Shown: in pieces, positions 7,737 through 16,540 of the stretch | Layout: each line of letters opens with the position of its first letter | Position numbering within the stretch: position 1 is the stretch's first letter | Assembly: GCF_018531465.1 (NCBI RefSeq) | Contig: NZ_JAHDTF010000001.1 | Span: 186,001 to 250,000, forward strand | DNA: 64,000 bases | Direction of reading: 5' to 3' | Source of the DNA: Sphaerisporangium fuscum | GTDB lineage: Bacteria; Actinomycetota; Actinomycetes; Streptosporangiales; Streptosporangiaceae | Translations under genes and position numbers: made by a program | The notes under the pieces: generated by a model | What the model saw: the letters and a program-made list of their open reading frames with translations, nothing else | The model's database searches: none | What the model was told of the DNA's origin: nothing

Positions 7737-8954
7737 TCAGGCCTGGCGGCCGAGGGCGCGGGGAATGCGGTCCAGCACGTTGTAGGGCACCAGGCCGTAG
7801 GCGTGGAAGTCGACCTTGTCACCGCCGGCGGCCTTGACCGCGCGCACCTTCGCCGCCAGCCGGTCCTCGGAGTCGGTGTCGGGCCGGCCCGGGCGCAGCA
7901 CCACCCGCAGCTCGCGGTCGTTGCCCACCGAACGGCGGTAGGCGCCGACGTCGTCGGCCACCCGCGCGGCGTCCCTGGCGTAGGCGAGCACGCCGAACGA
8001 CGGCACCAGGTCGCCGAGCGCGACGAGGTCGACCCCGAGCTGCCAGGCGTCGTGGGCGGCCAGCCCGGCCGGGGGCAGCCCGTCGGCGTACCCCTTGCGG
8101 TGGCCGGTGCCGTCGAGGAAGGTCAGTTGGGAGCCCTCGGACGCCACCGCCGCCGACACCTCGCTGACCAGCGAGGTCACCGTCTCGGAGCGGGCCCTGG
8201 CGTACGCCACGGCCTCCGGCCCCGCGTACGCGGTGAGCGCCGCCCGCGTGACCTCGCCCTGCGCGGGCGGGTCGCCGTCGAGCACGCCGCCGACGATGCG
8301 GGCGCACTCCTCGCGGGCGACCTCGGCCTTCACCCCGAGGTCGGCGGCGCGGCGCATGCACCAGGTGCAGAAGCACAGGCCGAACAGGAACTCGTCCATC
8401 GGGCCGAGCGGGACGAAACACCGCTCCTGCTCGTACCCCTGCCTGAACTCCCCGAAGTGCAGCGAATCGGCCACCACGCTGCTCGCCCCCTGCCGCGCCA
8501 CCGATCTCGCCAGCGCGACGGCGTACAGGCGGACGTCGGGGTGGGCCGGGCACAGGGCCGCGGGGTAGCCGCGCCCGCCGAAGCAGTCCTGCACGGTGAC
8601 GTCGGGGTGGGCGCGGCCGAGCGTGGTGTTGTGCAGGAAGACCGTCCACCCGTGCACGGCCATCCCCCGGTCGGCCGCGGCCTCGCGCAGCGCCGCGAGG
8701 GGCTCCTCGTCGGCGCCGGGCTGCACCGGCGGCGCCAGGCGCAGGCCGGCGAACACCTCCCCCGGCGGAGGGAAGTGCACGCCGTCGGACCGGATGGTGA
8801 TCCGCGAGGCGCCGTGCGGGGTGACGTCGCGGGCGGCGTGGTGGGCGGCGGCGACCGTCACCTCGCGCACGCCGTATCCGGCGATCCGGTCGAGGACCTG
8901 GCCGGCGCCTTCGTCGCGCACGTCCTCGACATAGACGTAAACCGACCCGTCCAC
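7737..8954 (-). CDS. Uncharacterised TIM-barrel-like protein with CFCxxC motif
   Basis: 405-aa soluble protein with no signal peptide; the start is a GTG (complement of 8952-8954). I do not recognise a named family. It has alternating beta/alpha organisation with strand-like segments such as VREVTVAA, GMAVHGWTVFLHN and ASSVVADSLHF. A Cys-rich stretch around residues 168-200 (ERCF ... CFCTWCMRRA) resembles that seen in uncharacterised glycosidase-like barrels. This suggests a TIM barrel with a possible metal or structural Cys cluster, but no catalytic residues can be assigned. It is convergent with the LacI gene (2-nt gap), and the two-component kinase gene ends just upstream of it. Function unknown. 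Confidence 0.6.
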   Translation of the reverse strand: MDGSVYVYVEDVRDEGAGQVLDRIAGYGVREVTVAAAHHAARDVTPHGASRITIRSDGVHFPPPGEVFAGLRLAPPVQPGADEEPLAALREAAADRGMAVHGWTVFLHNTTLGRAHPDVTVQDCFGGRGYPAALCPAHPDVRLYAVALARSVARQGASSVVADSLHFGEFRQGYEQERCFVPLGPMDEFLFGLCFCTWCMRRAADLGVKAEVAREECARIVGGVLDGDPPAQGEVTRAALTAYAGPEAVAYARARSETVTSLVSEVSAAVASEGSQLTFLDGTGHRKGYADGLPPAGLAAHDAWQLGVDLVALGDLVPSFGVLAYARDAARVADDVGAYRRSVGNDRELRVVLRPGRPDTDSEDRLAAKVRAVKAAGGDKVDFHAYGLVPYNVLDRIPRALGRQA

Positions 8955-8990
8955 CGCAGCCGTGCCTTTCAGGGAGCCCGCTCTGACGAC

Positions 8991-11561
8991 CTATGTCCCA
9001 GGCGACCTTATCTCTTCGCACCTGTCCTGGGAGCGTTCCCGCAGCGGACGGTCCCGCAGCACGTCCCTGGCCCGCTCGCGGGCGAGGTTCCAGCCCTGCC
9101 AGGAGTCGGGAACGCCCAGGCGGCCGACGATCCCCATGCGCGACAGCAGGCAACTGCGCGCCGGCTCCGGCAGCCGGTCGACGACGGGGACGGCCTCGGC
9201 GCCCAGATCGCTCAGGTAGGCCGCGTCGAGCCTGCCCGGCCCCCGCCCGACGGCGCTCTCGGCGACGCGCAGGTCGGGGTTCCAGACGGCGAACGCCACC
9301 AGCGACAGGCCGGTCACCAGCACCAGCATGCGCGGGAGCGGGCCGGACGGGCGGCGGGCCAGCCGCAGTCCCCCGGTCACCATGACCAGCGCGAACACCG
9401 CGCCGAGCCACAAGATGGCCGCGCCGACCGACGCCCGCAGCCGCGACAGGCCGTAGGCGTCGACGTAGAGGCCGAGGCGGTGCAGGGCGGAGGCCAGGAT
9501 CACCAGGGTCAGCGCGCACAGCAGGCCGAGCAGGCCGCCGAGCAGCCACCGCTGCCGCCCCTTGGGGGCGAGCACCCCGGCGGCGAGGGCGACGATGCCG
9601 AGCACGAACACGCTGACCGTGACGAGCTCGAAGAACCCCGACCGCGCGTACTGGGCGTAGGTCAGCCCCGCGGTCTCCACGACCCTCCGGTCGCCGCCGA
9701 ACAGGGCGGTGATCTGAACGGCCACGAAGGACGCGAACAGCAGGTCCAGCGCCAGCAGGGGCGGGATCCACAGGGTGCCGCTCGCCCGCCCCCGCAGGTC
9801 CGGCGGCACGGGATCGACCGGCGGCCGCAGCGCCACGAGCGTCGCGGCGCCCACCAGCGCGGTGAAGACCGCGAACACCACCAGGCGGATCGGCAGCGAG
9901 GAGTTCTGGACCGCCGCCGACAGCGCGCGGTCGGCGTAGGCGGAGAACACCGCGTCGGCCTCGGTCAGGAGCACTCCGAAGACCATGATCAGGATCACCG
10001 CCAGGCCCAGCCCGGCCACCACCGGGGCGAGCCGCTGCCGGCGGCCCTTCAGCGGCGCGGCGAGGAACCACGGCAGCGGCAGCACGGCCAGGGGCACCGA
10101 GAGCACACCGGCGGCCATCCCGAGCCAGCCGCGTCCCGCGCCGGACACCGCCAGGGCCGCGAAGGCGAAGGCCGCAAGCAGCATGGGCATCACCAGCCAC
10201 CCGGCGTCGCGGAACGCGGCGACGGCCACCATCGCGTACGCCAGCAGGGCGAACGCGGCCGTCCACGGCGTGATCCGGTGCCGCGCCCAGGGCAGCACGG
10301 CCGCTCCGGCGGCGACGGTCACCAGGACGCCGCCGAGGCCCGGCCGCGCGAACGGCAGCACCACCGCCGCCAAGACCCCCACCGCCGCGGCGAGCGGCGG
10401 CACCCAGCGGGGCGTCTCGGGGAGGTCGGGGCGCGGCAGCAGCGGGGGCGGCACGTAGCCGCCGCCGACGCCGGCGGGGTCGTCCGCTTCGGGGTGCCCC
10501 GTCTCCTGAGTGTGCTCTTCGGCGGGTTCGGGAGCCGGTGACGGCTCGTCCTCGGTGTCGTCCACGGCGGGCGTCCTTCCGGGAAGGTCGACCGCCATGC
10601 GGCAGCCGACGGGTGCGTCGGCGACCGCGATCGAGCCGCCGTGCAGTTCGACGATCTCCTTGACGATGGCCAGGCCGAGGCCCGCGCCGCCCGCGTCCGC
10701 CGCACGGGCGGCGTCGAGGCGGGAGAAGCGCTCGAAGACCCGGGAACGTTCCGGCGCCGGGATCCCGGGGCCCTGGTCGGCCACCTCCAGCCGTACGCCC
10801 GCCCGCGCGGGCCGCGCGGACAGGACGACGAGGCTGCCGGGCGGGCTGTGCCGGACCGCGTTGTCGAGCAGGTTGGCCAGCACCTGGCCGAGCAGCGCCG
10901 GGTCGGCGCGCACGCCGAGGCCCGGCGGGACGGCGGCGCTGATCGTCAGGTCGTCGCGGGCGAGAGCGGCCTCGCGCACGGCCTGGGCGCACAGCGGCCC
11001 GAGCGCCACGGGCTCCGGCTCGATCGACCTGGCCCCCGAGTCGAGCCGTGACAGGTCGAGCAACTGGGCGACCACGCGGCCGAGGCGCTCGGTCCGGGCC
11101 AGGGCCGTGCTCATCGTCGCCGGATCCGGCGGCGAGACGCCGTCGACGATGTTCTCCAGCACGGCCTGCAGGCCGGCGATGGGGGTGCGCAGCTCGTGGC
11201 TGACGTTGGCGACGAACTCCCGCCGCTGCCGGTCCACCTCGCCGAGGTCGGCGGCCATCGCGTTGAAGGCCCGCGCCAGCTCGCCCACCTCGTCCCGGGA
11301 GGTGGCCCTGACCCGCATGCCGTACCGGCCCTTGGCGATCGTCTGCGCGGCCTTGGCCATCTCGCGCAGCGGCCTGGTCATGCCCCGGCCGATCAGCTGA
11401 ACCGTGCCGAGGCTGAGCACCGCCGCCAGGCTCATGCGGACGACGCCGACGACGCCGAGCGAGCGGCCGAACTCGTTGATCGCGAAGGCGGTGGCCACCG
11501 CGAGCAGGATCACCAGCCCGAGCTTGATCTTGATCCGGCCGAGGAAGTCCAGCGGCCTCAT
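8991..11561 (-). CDS. Sensor histidine kinase fused to a DUF4153/DUF4173-type membrane domain
   Basis: 856-aa hybrid. The N-terminal half is a complete kinase: one or two membrane helices (about 13-57), HAMP (about 58-110), HisKA with H122 in NVSHELRTP, and HATPase_c (about 225-330, N-box LANLLDNAVRHS, G-boxes DQGPGIP and GAGLGLAIV). An acidic Pro/Glu-rich linker (about 333-385) leads into a multispanning C-terminal region of roughly ten helices. This region carries the TYAQYARSGFFELVTVS element characteristic of DUF4153/DUF4173 proteins. The start codon overlaps the response-regulator stop (11558-11561), so the two are co-translated. Placing a large membrane domain C-terminal to the catalytic core is unusual and implies a membrane-tethered core. 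The signal sensed is unknown. Confidence 0.85.
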   Translation of the reverse strand: MRPLDFLGRIKIKLGLVILLAVATAFAINEFGRSLGVVGVVRMSLAAVLSLGTVQLIGRGMTRPLREMAKAAQTIAKGRYGMRVRATSRDEVGELARAFNAMAADLGEVDRQRREFVANVSHELRTPIAGLQAVLENIVDGVSPPDPATMSTALARTERLGRVVAQLLDLSRLDSGARSIEPEPVALGPLCAQAVREAALARDDLTISAAVPPGLGVRADPALLGQVLANLLDNAVRHSPPGSLVVLSARPARAGVRLEVADQGPGIPAPERSRVFERFSRLDAARAADAGGAGLGLAIVKEIVELHGGSIAVADAPVGCRMAVDLPGRTPAVDDTEDEPSPAPEPAEEHTQETGHPEADDPAGVGGGYVPPPLLPRPDLPETPRWVPPLAAAVGVLAAVVLPFARPGLGGVLVTVAAGAAVLPWARHRITPWTAAFALLAYAMVAVAAFRDAGWLVMPMLLAAFAFAALAVSGAGRGWLGMAAGVLSVPLAVLPLPWFLAAPLKGRRQRLAPVVAGLGLAVILIMVFGVLLTEADAVFSAYADRALSAAVQNSSLPIRLVVFAVFTALVGAATLVALRPPVDPVPPDLRGRASGTLWIPPLLALDLLFASFVAVQITALFGGDRRVVETAGLTYAQYARSGFFELVTVSVFVLGIVALAAGVLAPKGRQRWLLGGLLGLLCALTLVILASALHRLGLYVDAYGLSRLRASVGAAILWLGAVFALVMVTGGLRLARRPSGPLPRMLVLVTGLSLVAFAVWNPDLRVAESAVGRGPGRLDAAYLSDLGAEAVPVVDRLPEPARSCLLSRMGIVGRLGVPDSWQGWNLARERARDVLRDRPLRERSQDRCEEIRSPGT

Positions 11562-12244
11562 GACGGCTTGACCATCGCGTACCCCACGCCGTGCACCGTG
11601 CGCACGACGCCCGAGCCGAGCTTGCGGCGCAGGGCCCGCACGTGGCTGTCGACGGTGCGGGTGGCCGCCGCCTCCGAGAAGCCCCAGATGTCCGACAGCA
11701 GCCGCTCACGCTCGAAGACGTGGCCGGGCCGCTCGGCCATGCGCCTGAGCAGGTCGAACTCGGTGCGTGTCAGCTGGGACTCCACCCCGCGCACGAAGAC
11801 CCGGCGCTCGGCGGTGTTGATCTCCACCTCCCCCACGCGGATCACCGTGTCCTCGTGCGCGAGCTGCGCGGCCCGTTCGACCCTGCGGAGCAGGGCGTGG
11901 ATCCGCGCGACCAGCTCGCGCATGCTGAACGGCTTGGTGAGGTAGTCGTCGGCCCCCACCCCGAGCCCCACGAGCAGGTCGGTCTCCTCCCCGAGAGCGG
12001 TGAGCATCAGCACCGGGACCGGACGGGCGGCCTGCATGCGCCGGCACACCTCGATGCCGTCCACGCCCGGGAGCAGCCTGTCGAGGACCACCAGGTCGGG
12101 CTCGGCCCGCGCGTACGCCGCGAGCGCCTCCTCTCCGTCGCCCGCGACCCGGACCTCGAACCCCTCGGCCACGAGCCGGTTCCGCAGTGCCGTCGCGATG
12201 GTGTCGTCGTCCTCGACCACGAGGACGCGCCGCTGGTCTGCCAT
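11558..12244 (-). CDS. OmpR/PhoB-family response regulator
   Basis: 228-aa two-domain regulator. The receiver domain (1-120) has the acidic pocket (VVEDDD), phospho-acceptor Asp in VVLDRLLPG and the switch Lys in YLTKPF. The C-terminal winged helix includes LTRTEFDLLRRMAERPG and the recognition-helix region ATRTVDSHVRALRRKLG. It is upstream of and overlaps the histidine kinase with the fused DUF4153-type domain, and would be phosphorylated by it. Targets are unknown. Confidence 0.93.
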   Translation of the reverse strand: MADQRRVLVVEDDDTIATALRNRLVAEGFEVRVAGDGEEALAAYARAEPDLVVLDRLLPGVDGIEVCRRMQAARPVPVLMLTALGEETDLLVGLGVGADDYLTKPFSMRELVARIHALLRRVERAAQLAHEDTVIRVGEVEINTAERRVFVRGVESQLTRTEFDLLRRMAERPGHVFERERLLSDIWGFSEAAATRTVDSHVRALRRKLGSGVVRTVHGVGYAMVKPS

Positions 12245-12317
12245 GGAGGGGAGCCTAGGACCGTCCGGTGCAGACGACCCTGAGCGATATGTGAAGATCC
12301 GGTGCAGCCGGGTGGGC

Positions 12318-13535
12318 TCAGCAGGCGATCGGGGAGGAGCCGAGGGCGACGTCGTCGAACCAGAGGGTGTCGGCGTCGCCGCCGTAACTCTCCCAGCCCA
12401 GGCGCAGGGTCGCCGGGCGCGGTGGCGTCGTGCGGCTCAGCCACTGGGCGTCGACGTCGTGCGTCGGCGTGCCGTCCAGGTGCAGTCCCGCGACCTCCTT
12501 GTCGTCCAGCCAGGTGCTCATCGCCTGCCTGGTGGTGTCGATCTGGTAGCGCAGGCACACCCACCGGCCGGTGGGCAGCGGCGTGCTGAGCGCGACGCCC
12601 GCCGGGCTCTGTTCCGGCAGGGTGGCGTCGTCGGACTCGCGGTTCCACTGCAGGGCGCCGTTCTGCCCGCCGATCCGCAGGTCCTTCCCGCCGTCCGCGG
12701 TGTCGGCCATGGTGATCATGGTCACGTGGGAGGCGGGCAGAGCCGTGGTGTGCCTGACCCACACGCGCGCGTACACCACGGGGCCGGCCGCGGAGACGGT
12801 CCTGGTCGTGCCCACGAAGACGTGGTTGCAGTACCCGCCCCCGCCGTTCACCCGCAGGGACCTGGCGCCGCTGTGGGCCGTGGAGGTGTCCACGGTGGCC
12901 GTGCCGGAGCCCTGGCAGTTGGGCGCGGTCACCTGCCAGTCGCCGGTGGGGGTCGTGCCTGTCTGGTCCTCGAAACCGGAGCAGACGACGGCTCCCGCGC
13001 ACCCGGCGGGCGGGGTGGGAGTCGGGGTCGGGGTCGGCGTGGGGGTCGGCGTGGGCGTGGGTGTCCCGGTGCCGTTGCAGGGCACGCCGTTGAGGGTGAA
13101 GTCGGTGGGCACGGGGTTGGCGGTCCCCGAGGCGCCCTGGAGGCCGAAGTCGGCCGAGCCTCCGGCCGGGAGCGTGGCGTTGTAGGACAGGTTGACGGCC
13201 GACACCGCGCTCCCCGTCTGCGTCACCTTGGCGTTCCACGCCGAGGTGACCGTCTGGCCGGCCGTGAACGTCCACCGGACCTCCCAGCCGGTGAGCGCCG
13301 GGCCGAGATCGGTGACCTTCACCTGGGCGGTGAACCCGCCGCTCCACTGGTTGAGGGTGTAGTCGACACGGCAGGCGGGGTCGGCGGCGGAGGCGGCCCG
13401 TGCCGGCGCGAGCAGGGCCGCGACCGCCGTGACGGCGGCCAGGAGGGCGAGGAGCCGCAGGTGCGCGGGCCGGGCGGGGCGCGGGGGCGGAGAGGCGGAA
13501 TCGGAAGCACTCATCGGATCGCTCGCTTTCGACAT
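12318..13535 (-). CDS. Secreted CBM2 protein with PT linker and Cip1-like C-terminal domain
   Basis: 405-aa exported protein. Signal peptide about 1-50 (hydrophobic LLALLAAVTAVAALL, AASA cleavage). CBM2 cellulose/chitin-binding module about 52-150 with the bracketing Cys pair (ACRVDY ... VPCNG) and surface Trp residues. A linker of about nine Pro-Thr repeats comes next, then a beta-sandwich-like domain about 175-405 with paired cysteines. That domain resembles the secreted cellulose-induced Cip1 type, perhaps with lyase or carbohydrate-binding activity; this assignment is tentative. Two in-frame ATGs (13535 and 13514) are possible and neither has a clear RBS. A perfect CebR-type box lies 32 bp upstream, which predicts induction by cello-oligosaccharides. 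Confidence 0.75.
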   Translation of the reverse strand: MSKASDPMSASDSASPPPRPARPAHLRLLALLAAVTAVAALLAPARAASAADPACRVDYTLNQWSGGFTAQVKVTDLGPALTGWEVRWTFTAGQTVTSAWNAKVTQTGSAVSAVNLSYNATLPAGGSADFGLQGASGTANPVPTDFTLNGVPCNGTGTPTPTPTPTPTPTPTPTPPAGCAGAVVCSGFEDQTGTTPTGDWQVTAPNCQGSGTATVDTSTAHSGARSLRVNGGGGYCNHVFVGTTRTVSAAGPVVYARVWVRHTTALPASHVTMITMADTADGGKDLRIGGQNGALQWNRESDDATLPEQSPAGVALSTPLPTGRWVCLRYQIDTTRQAMSTWLDDKEVAGLHLDGTPTHDVDAQWLSRTTPPRPATLRLGWESYGGDADTLWFDDVALGSSPIAC

Positions 13536-13566
13536 GAGGCCGCGGGACCGGAGGACCGCCGATGGC

Positions 13567-13580
13567 TGGGAGCGCTCCCA
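13567..13580. promoter_or_regulatory. CebR-type operator TGGGAGCGCTCCCA
   Basis: Perfect 14-bp palindrome identical to the box bound by the cellobiose-responsive repressor CebR in Streptomyces. It sits 32 bp upstream of the CBM2 protein on the minus strand. The rest of the 298-bp gap (13536-13833) towards the LLM oxidoreductase shows no gene. The core AGCGCT is shared with the GAGAGCGCTCTC operators at 1937 and 2103, so cross-recognition by the local LacI protein is possible. Confidence 0.8.
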
Positions 13581-13833
13581 CCGACCGTACTCGCCGGCGA
13601 TGCTTTCTTCCTGCTCACCGCCCTGTCAACGACATCCTCACCGCCCGCGCCGCCGACCTTTGACAAGGGCGCCGATCCGCTGAATCTTTCACCTCGGACA
13701 ACATGAACGATCTTCCACATCCGGTGGTGAGGAACCTCGATCATGATGTTGACTAAGCCTCTCGCATGGACGTTGCCGGGGGCACGCCGTGAGGCACGGG
13801 CTCCCCGGCGGGCTACGGCAGGAGCGTTAACAC

Positions 13834-14778
13834 ATGAGGCTCAGCGTCTCCCTCGGGGTGTGGCGTGACCGCCCGGCGGGCGAGGCGGTGCGTACCGCTC
13901 AGATCGCCGACGAGTGCGGCTACCCCGAGGTATGGGTGGGCGAGAGAGGGACCTACGACGCCTTCGCCCTGGCGACGGCCATCGGCACGGCGACCCGCGG
14001 GATCACGCTGACCGTCGGGCCGCTGGCGGTCACCGTCCGGGACCCCATGATGATCGCCATGGGCGCGGCCTCCGTCGCCGCCCTCACCGGCAGGCCGGTC
14101 GGCGTCGCGCTCGGCACCTCCAGCGCCGAGGTGGTCGAGCGGTGGCACGGCCGCTCCCGCGCCGGCTCCGGCACGGCGCTGCACGAGGCCGTCCAGGCGC
14201 TGCGGCCGCTGCTCGACGGGGAGGAGTCCGGCTTCTCCGGCACGCAGCTGTCCAGTCAGGGGTACCGGCTCCGCCTGCCCGCCCCCCGGTCCGAGATCAC
14301 CGTCGCCGCGTTCGGCCCCCTCGCGGTGAGCGCCGCCGCGCTCGCCGACCGCATGGTGGTCGACCTCCTCACCCCCGCCGCCGCGGCCCGGCTGGTCACC
14401 GACCTGCGCCTGCTCGACCGCACGACACGGGTCGCGGCCTGGGTCGCCGCGGCCGTGGACCCCGACGAGGCGGCGATCGCGCAGATCCGGCAGGGCGTGG
14501 CCCCGTACCTCGCCGCGCCGGGTTACGCCGAGATGTTCGCCGAGGCCGGTTTCGCGGACGTCGTCGCCTACGCCCGCACCTGTCCCTCGCCCGCCGACCT
14601 GGCGGCGGCCATCCCCGACGCGCTGCTGGAGTCGGTCGCCCTGATCGGCGACTCGGTCGAGATCATGGACCGCCTGGACGCCTACGCCGAGGCGGGCGTC
14701 GACGAGGTGGCGCTCGTCCCCGTCAGCACCCCCGCCGACCCGTGCGGCGAGGCGACCTTGAAGGCCCTGGCGGAATAG
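13834..14778 (+). CDS. LLM-class F420-dependent oxidoreductase
   Basis: 314-aa luciferase-like TIM-barrel flavin/F420 enzyme. Typical features are the N-terminal LSVSLGVWRDRPAGE strand, AQIADECGYPEVWVGER, the ATRGITLTVGP segment, and a C-terminal VDEVALVPVS strand. Substrate unknown: members act on sugars-phosphate, quinones or antibiotic intermediates. The start is an ATG with AGGAG about 10 nt upstream. It appears monocistronic, with no functional link to the neighbours. Cofactor preference (F420 rather than FMN) is inferred from the actinobacterial subgroup. Confidence 0.82.
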   Translation: MRLSVSLGVWRDRPAGEAVRTAQIADECGYPEVWVGERGTYDAFALATAIGTATRGITLTVGPLAVTVRDPMMIAMGAASVAALTGRPVGVALGTSSAEVVERWHGRSRAGSGTALHEAVQALRPLLDGEESGFSGTQLSSQGYRLRLPAPRSEITVAAFGPLAVSAAALADRMVVDLLTPAAAARLVTDLRLLDRTTRVAAWVAAAVDPDEAAIAQIRQGVAPYLAAPGYAEMFAEAGFADVVAYARTCPSPADLAAAIPDALLESVALIGDSVEIMDRLDAYAEAGVDEVALVPVSTPADPCGEATLKALAE

Positions 14779-14935
14779 GCCTGAGCCGGCGGAAGGCGGC
14801 CGTACGGCGACGGCGCGGGCGGAAGGCCGCCGGCGCGACTCGTGGCGGGTGGAACTCGCCCGAAGCCGCCGCGCGTTGAAGGGGCGACGCAGAATGGGCG
14901 GTGGGGATCTCCCCCGCTGAAAGAAAGGGCCGGCC

Positions 14936-15127
14936 ATGTCGCCACTCGCTAAGTACTACCTGGGTGCGGGGATCGCCTCCGTACTCGCCCTTCTCCTGCT
15001 GCCGTCGCTGGTGGCGTGGATCATCGTCATCGCCGTGCTGGGCGGTCCCGTGGTGGCCTACTTCATGCTCGACGAGTCGCAGCGGGCCCGGCTGCGCAGG
15101 ATCCGGCGCCGCCAGATCGGCCGCTGA
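14936..15127 (+). CDS. Small conserved two-helix membrane protein
   Basis: 63-aa protein with two hydrophobic stretches (about 7-22 and 24-44) and a strongly basic C-terminus (RARLRRIRRRQ). This predicts an inner-membrane hairpin with a cytosolic tail. It has a good RBS (AAAGAAAGGG) and G/C-biased third positions. Function is unknown; it lies between the LLM oxidoreductase and a DUF3817 gene and is followed by a strong hairpin. Confidence 0.65.
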   Translation: MSPLAKYYLGAGIASVLALLLLPSLVAWIIVIAVLGGPVVAYFMLDESQRARLRRIRRRQIGR

Positions 15128-15135
15128 AGGCGCGA

Positions 15136-15165
15136 CCGGCCCACCCCGATCGCGGGGCGGGCCGG
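15136..15165. terminator. Bidirectional hairpin terminator
   Basis: Arms CCGGCCCACCCCG and CGGGGCGGGCCGG (one mismatch) around an ATCG loop. They lie between the convergent small membrane protein (ends 15127) and DUF3817 gene (ends 15184), so the hairpin can serve both transcripts. Confidence 0.65.
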
Positions 15166-15183
15166 CGGTGACGGCTCCGGTCG

Positions 15184-15507
15184 TCAGGCGGAGGCGGCGG
15201 CGTCCTGGGCACGGAGGACGCGCTGGGCCGCCTTGCGCTCGGCGACGAACGACAGGAACGGGATCGTGCCCGCGAGGAGCACGACGAGGGTGAAGGGCCA
15301 CGACCAGCGCGCCTTCAGCCCGAGGTTGAGGGCCGTCAGGAGGTACACGGCGTACAGGAAGCCGTGCAGGGGGCCGATGATCGCCACCGGGGTGGCGTTG
15401 CCGAAGCCGTACTTCACGACCATGGCGGCGACGAGGGCGAGCAGCATGCACCCGACGATGTAGGCCATCACCCGGAAGGGCTTGAACGCGGATTCCACGA
15501 CAGTCAT
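15184..15507 (-). CDS. DUF3817-domain membrane protein
   Basis: 107-aa membrane protein with three hydrophobic segments and the DUF3817 hallmarks: an early F..FR..A...G, GPLHGFLYAVYLLTA, and a conserved FLSFVAERKA near the end. The biochemical role is not established. It is widespread in actinomycetes, often beside respiratory or membrane genes. Here it lies 49 bp downstream of SURF1 on the same strand and is probably co-transcribed with it. The ATG at 15507 is preceded by a close GCGAGG. Confidence 0.85.
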   Translation of the reverse strand: MTVVESAFKPFRVMAYIVGCMLLALVAAMVVKYGFGNATPVAIIGPLHGFLYAVYLLTALNLGLKARWSWPFTLVVLLAGTIPFLSFVAERKAAQRVLRAQDAAASA

Positions 15508-15556
15508 TACCTCGCTTGGAGAGCGGTCACCACACGATATCCCGGCGGGGGCGTGG

Positions 15557-16411
15557 TCAGCCCTGCGGGGACGTCCCGACGGCCCGGCCGGCCTCCACCG
15601 CCTCGTCCTCGTCGTCCGAGCCCTCGGCGTCCGCCCCTTCGCCCCGCCGCCCGCCGCGGAGGGCGTCGCGGACGAAGTGGAACCACATGAACACGGCGAA
15701 CGCCGCGAAGATCCACCACTGGGCGGCGTAGGCGAGGTTGCGCCAGGTGAACCCCCCGGGCGCGGTGGGCGGCGGCGCCGCGACCAGCCGCTCGGCCGGG
15801 GCGGGCGCGGCCCCGGACCTCACCGCGACCTGCGCGGTCGCGACGACGAATCCGTCGCGCAGCCGGGCGCCCGGCCAGAGGTTGATCAGCGAGGCGGTGG
15901 AGACGGTGGCCACCTGCCCCTGGGGAAGGGGAGCCGTCCGGGGCCTGGCGAAGTCGGTGGGTTCGGAGGGCTGCACACGTCCCGTCACGCTCACCTGCCC
16001 GCCCGGTACGGCGGTCGCCGGGTCAGCGGGGTCGGAGACCCATCCCCGTACGACGGGCAGCAAGGTGCCGTCGGACAGCTTGAGCGGGGTCAGCAGCCAG
16101 TACCCTCCGTCGCGGCCCGCCCCGCCGCCGGACTCGACCGTGGGCGCGCGCTCGGCCACGAGCAGCTGCCGGGAGGCGTCGAACTCGCCCTCGGCCGTGA
16201 CTCGGTGGCCCACCACCGTGGCCGGCACGCGCTCGCCCGCCTTCAGGAGCGTGGCCACCGCCACGGGGGCCGGGTCGAGGGCGGCGCGCGGCCTGCCCGA
16301 CTCCTCGAACACTCCGAGCTGCCACCGCCCGAGGAGGGTGAACGAGATCAGCACCCCGATCGTCACCAGGTGGAGGCCCACGAGGCGGGGCGAGAACAGC
16401 GTGCGGAGCAT
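15557..16411 (-). CDS. SURF1-family cytochrome oxidase biogenesis protein
   Basis: 284-aa membrane protein with two membrane anchors (about 9-27 and 232-252) flanking an extracytoplasmic domain, the classic SURF1 topology. N-terminal LLGRWQLGVFEESGRP and C-terminal NLAYAAQWWIFAAFAVFMWFH are family signatures. SURF1 helps assemble the haem a centre of aa3 oxidase. An acidic tail (about 255-284) is cytosolic. On the minus strand TAGCGT lies 6 nt before the ATG and GGGAG overlaps the leader, so the mRNA may be very short-leadered. Confidence 0.88.
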   Translation of the reverse strand: MLRTLFSPRLVGLHLVTIGVLISFTLLGRWQLGVFEESGRPRAALDPAPVAVATLLKAGERVPATVVGHRVTAEGEFDASRQLLVAERAPTVESGGGAGRDGGYWLLTPLKLSDGTLLPVVRGWVSDPADPATAVPGGQVSVTGRVQPSEPTDFARPRTAPLPQGQVATVSTASLINLWPGARLRDGFVVATAQVAVRSGAAPAPAERLVAAPPPTAPGGFTWRNLAYAAQWWIFAAFAVFMWFHFVRDALRGGRRGEGADAEGSDDEDEAVEAGRAVGTSPQG

Positions 16412-16540
16412 GCTCCCACGCTATCCGCCCGACCCGGCGGTCCCGCACTCGCCCGAATCGGCGGCCTTCCGATGCACGGATCACTGCCTAACCGGCATAA
16501 ACAGCCTCAACTGTCGTCCCGGGTGGCTAAAGTCTCTGCC

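Noticed and set aside
7819..11709. 1296-codon minus-strand open frame
   Set aside because: It runs across the kinase and the barrel-like gene in a shifted frame, giving low-complexity Arg/Ala/Gly/Pro sequence without domains.
13020..13070. Tandem (GTGGGC/GTCGGG)-like repeat that could be a microsatellite or regulatory repeat
   Set aside because: On the minus strand it encodes the Pro-Thr linker between CBM2 and the C-terminal domain, which explains the repetition.
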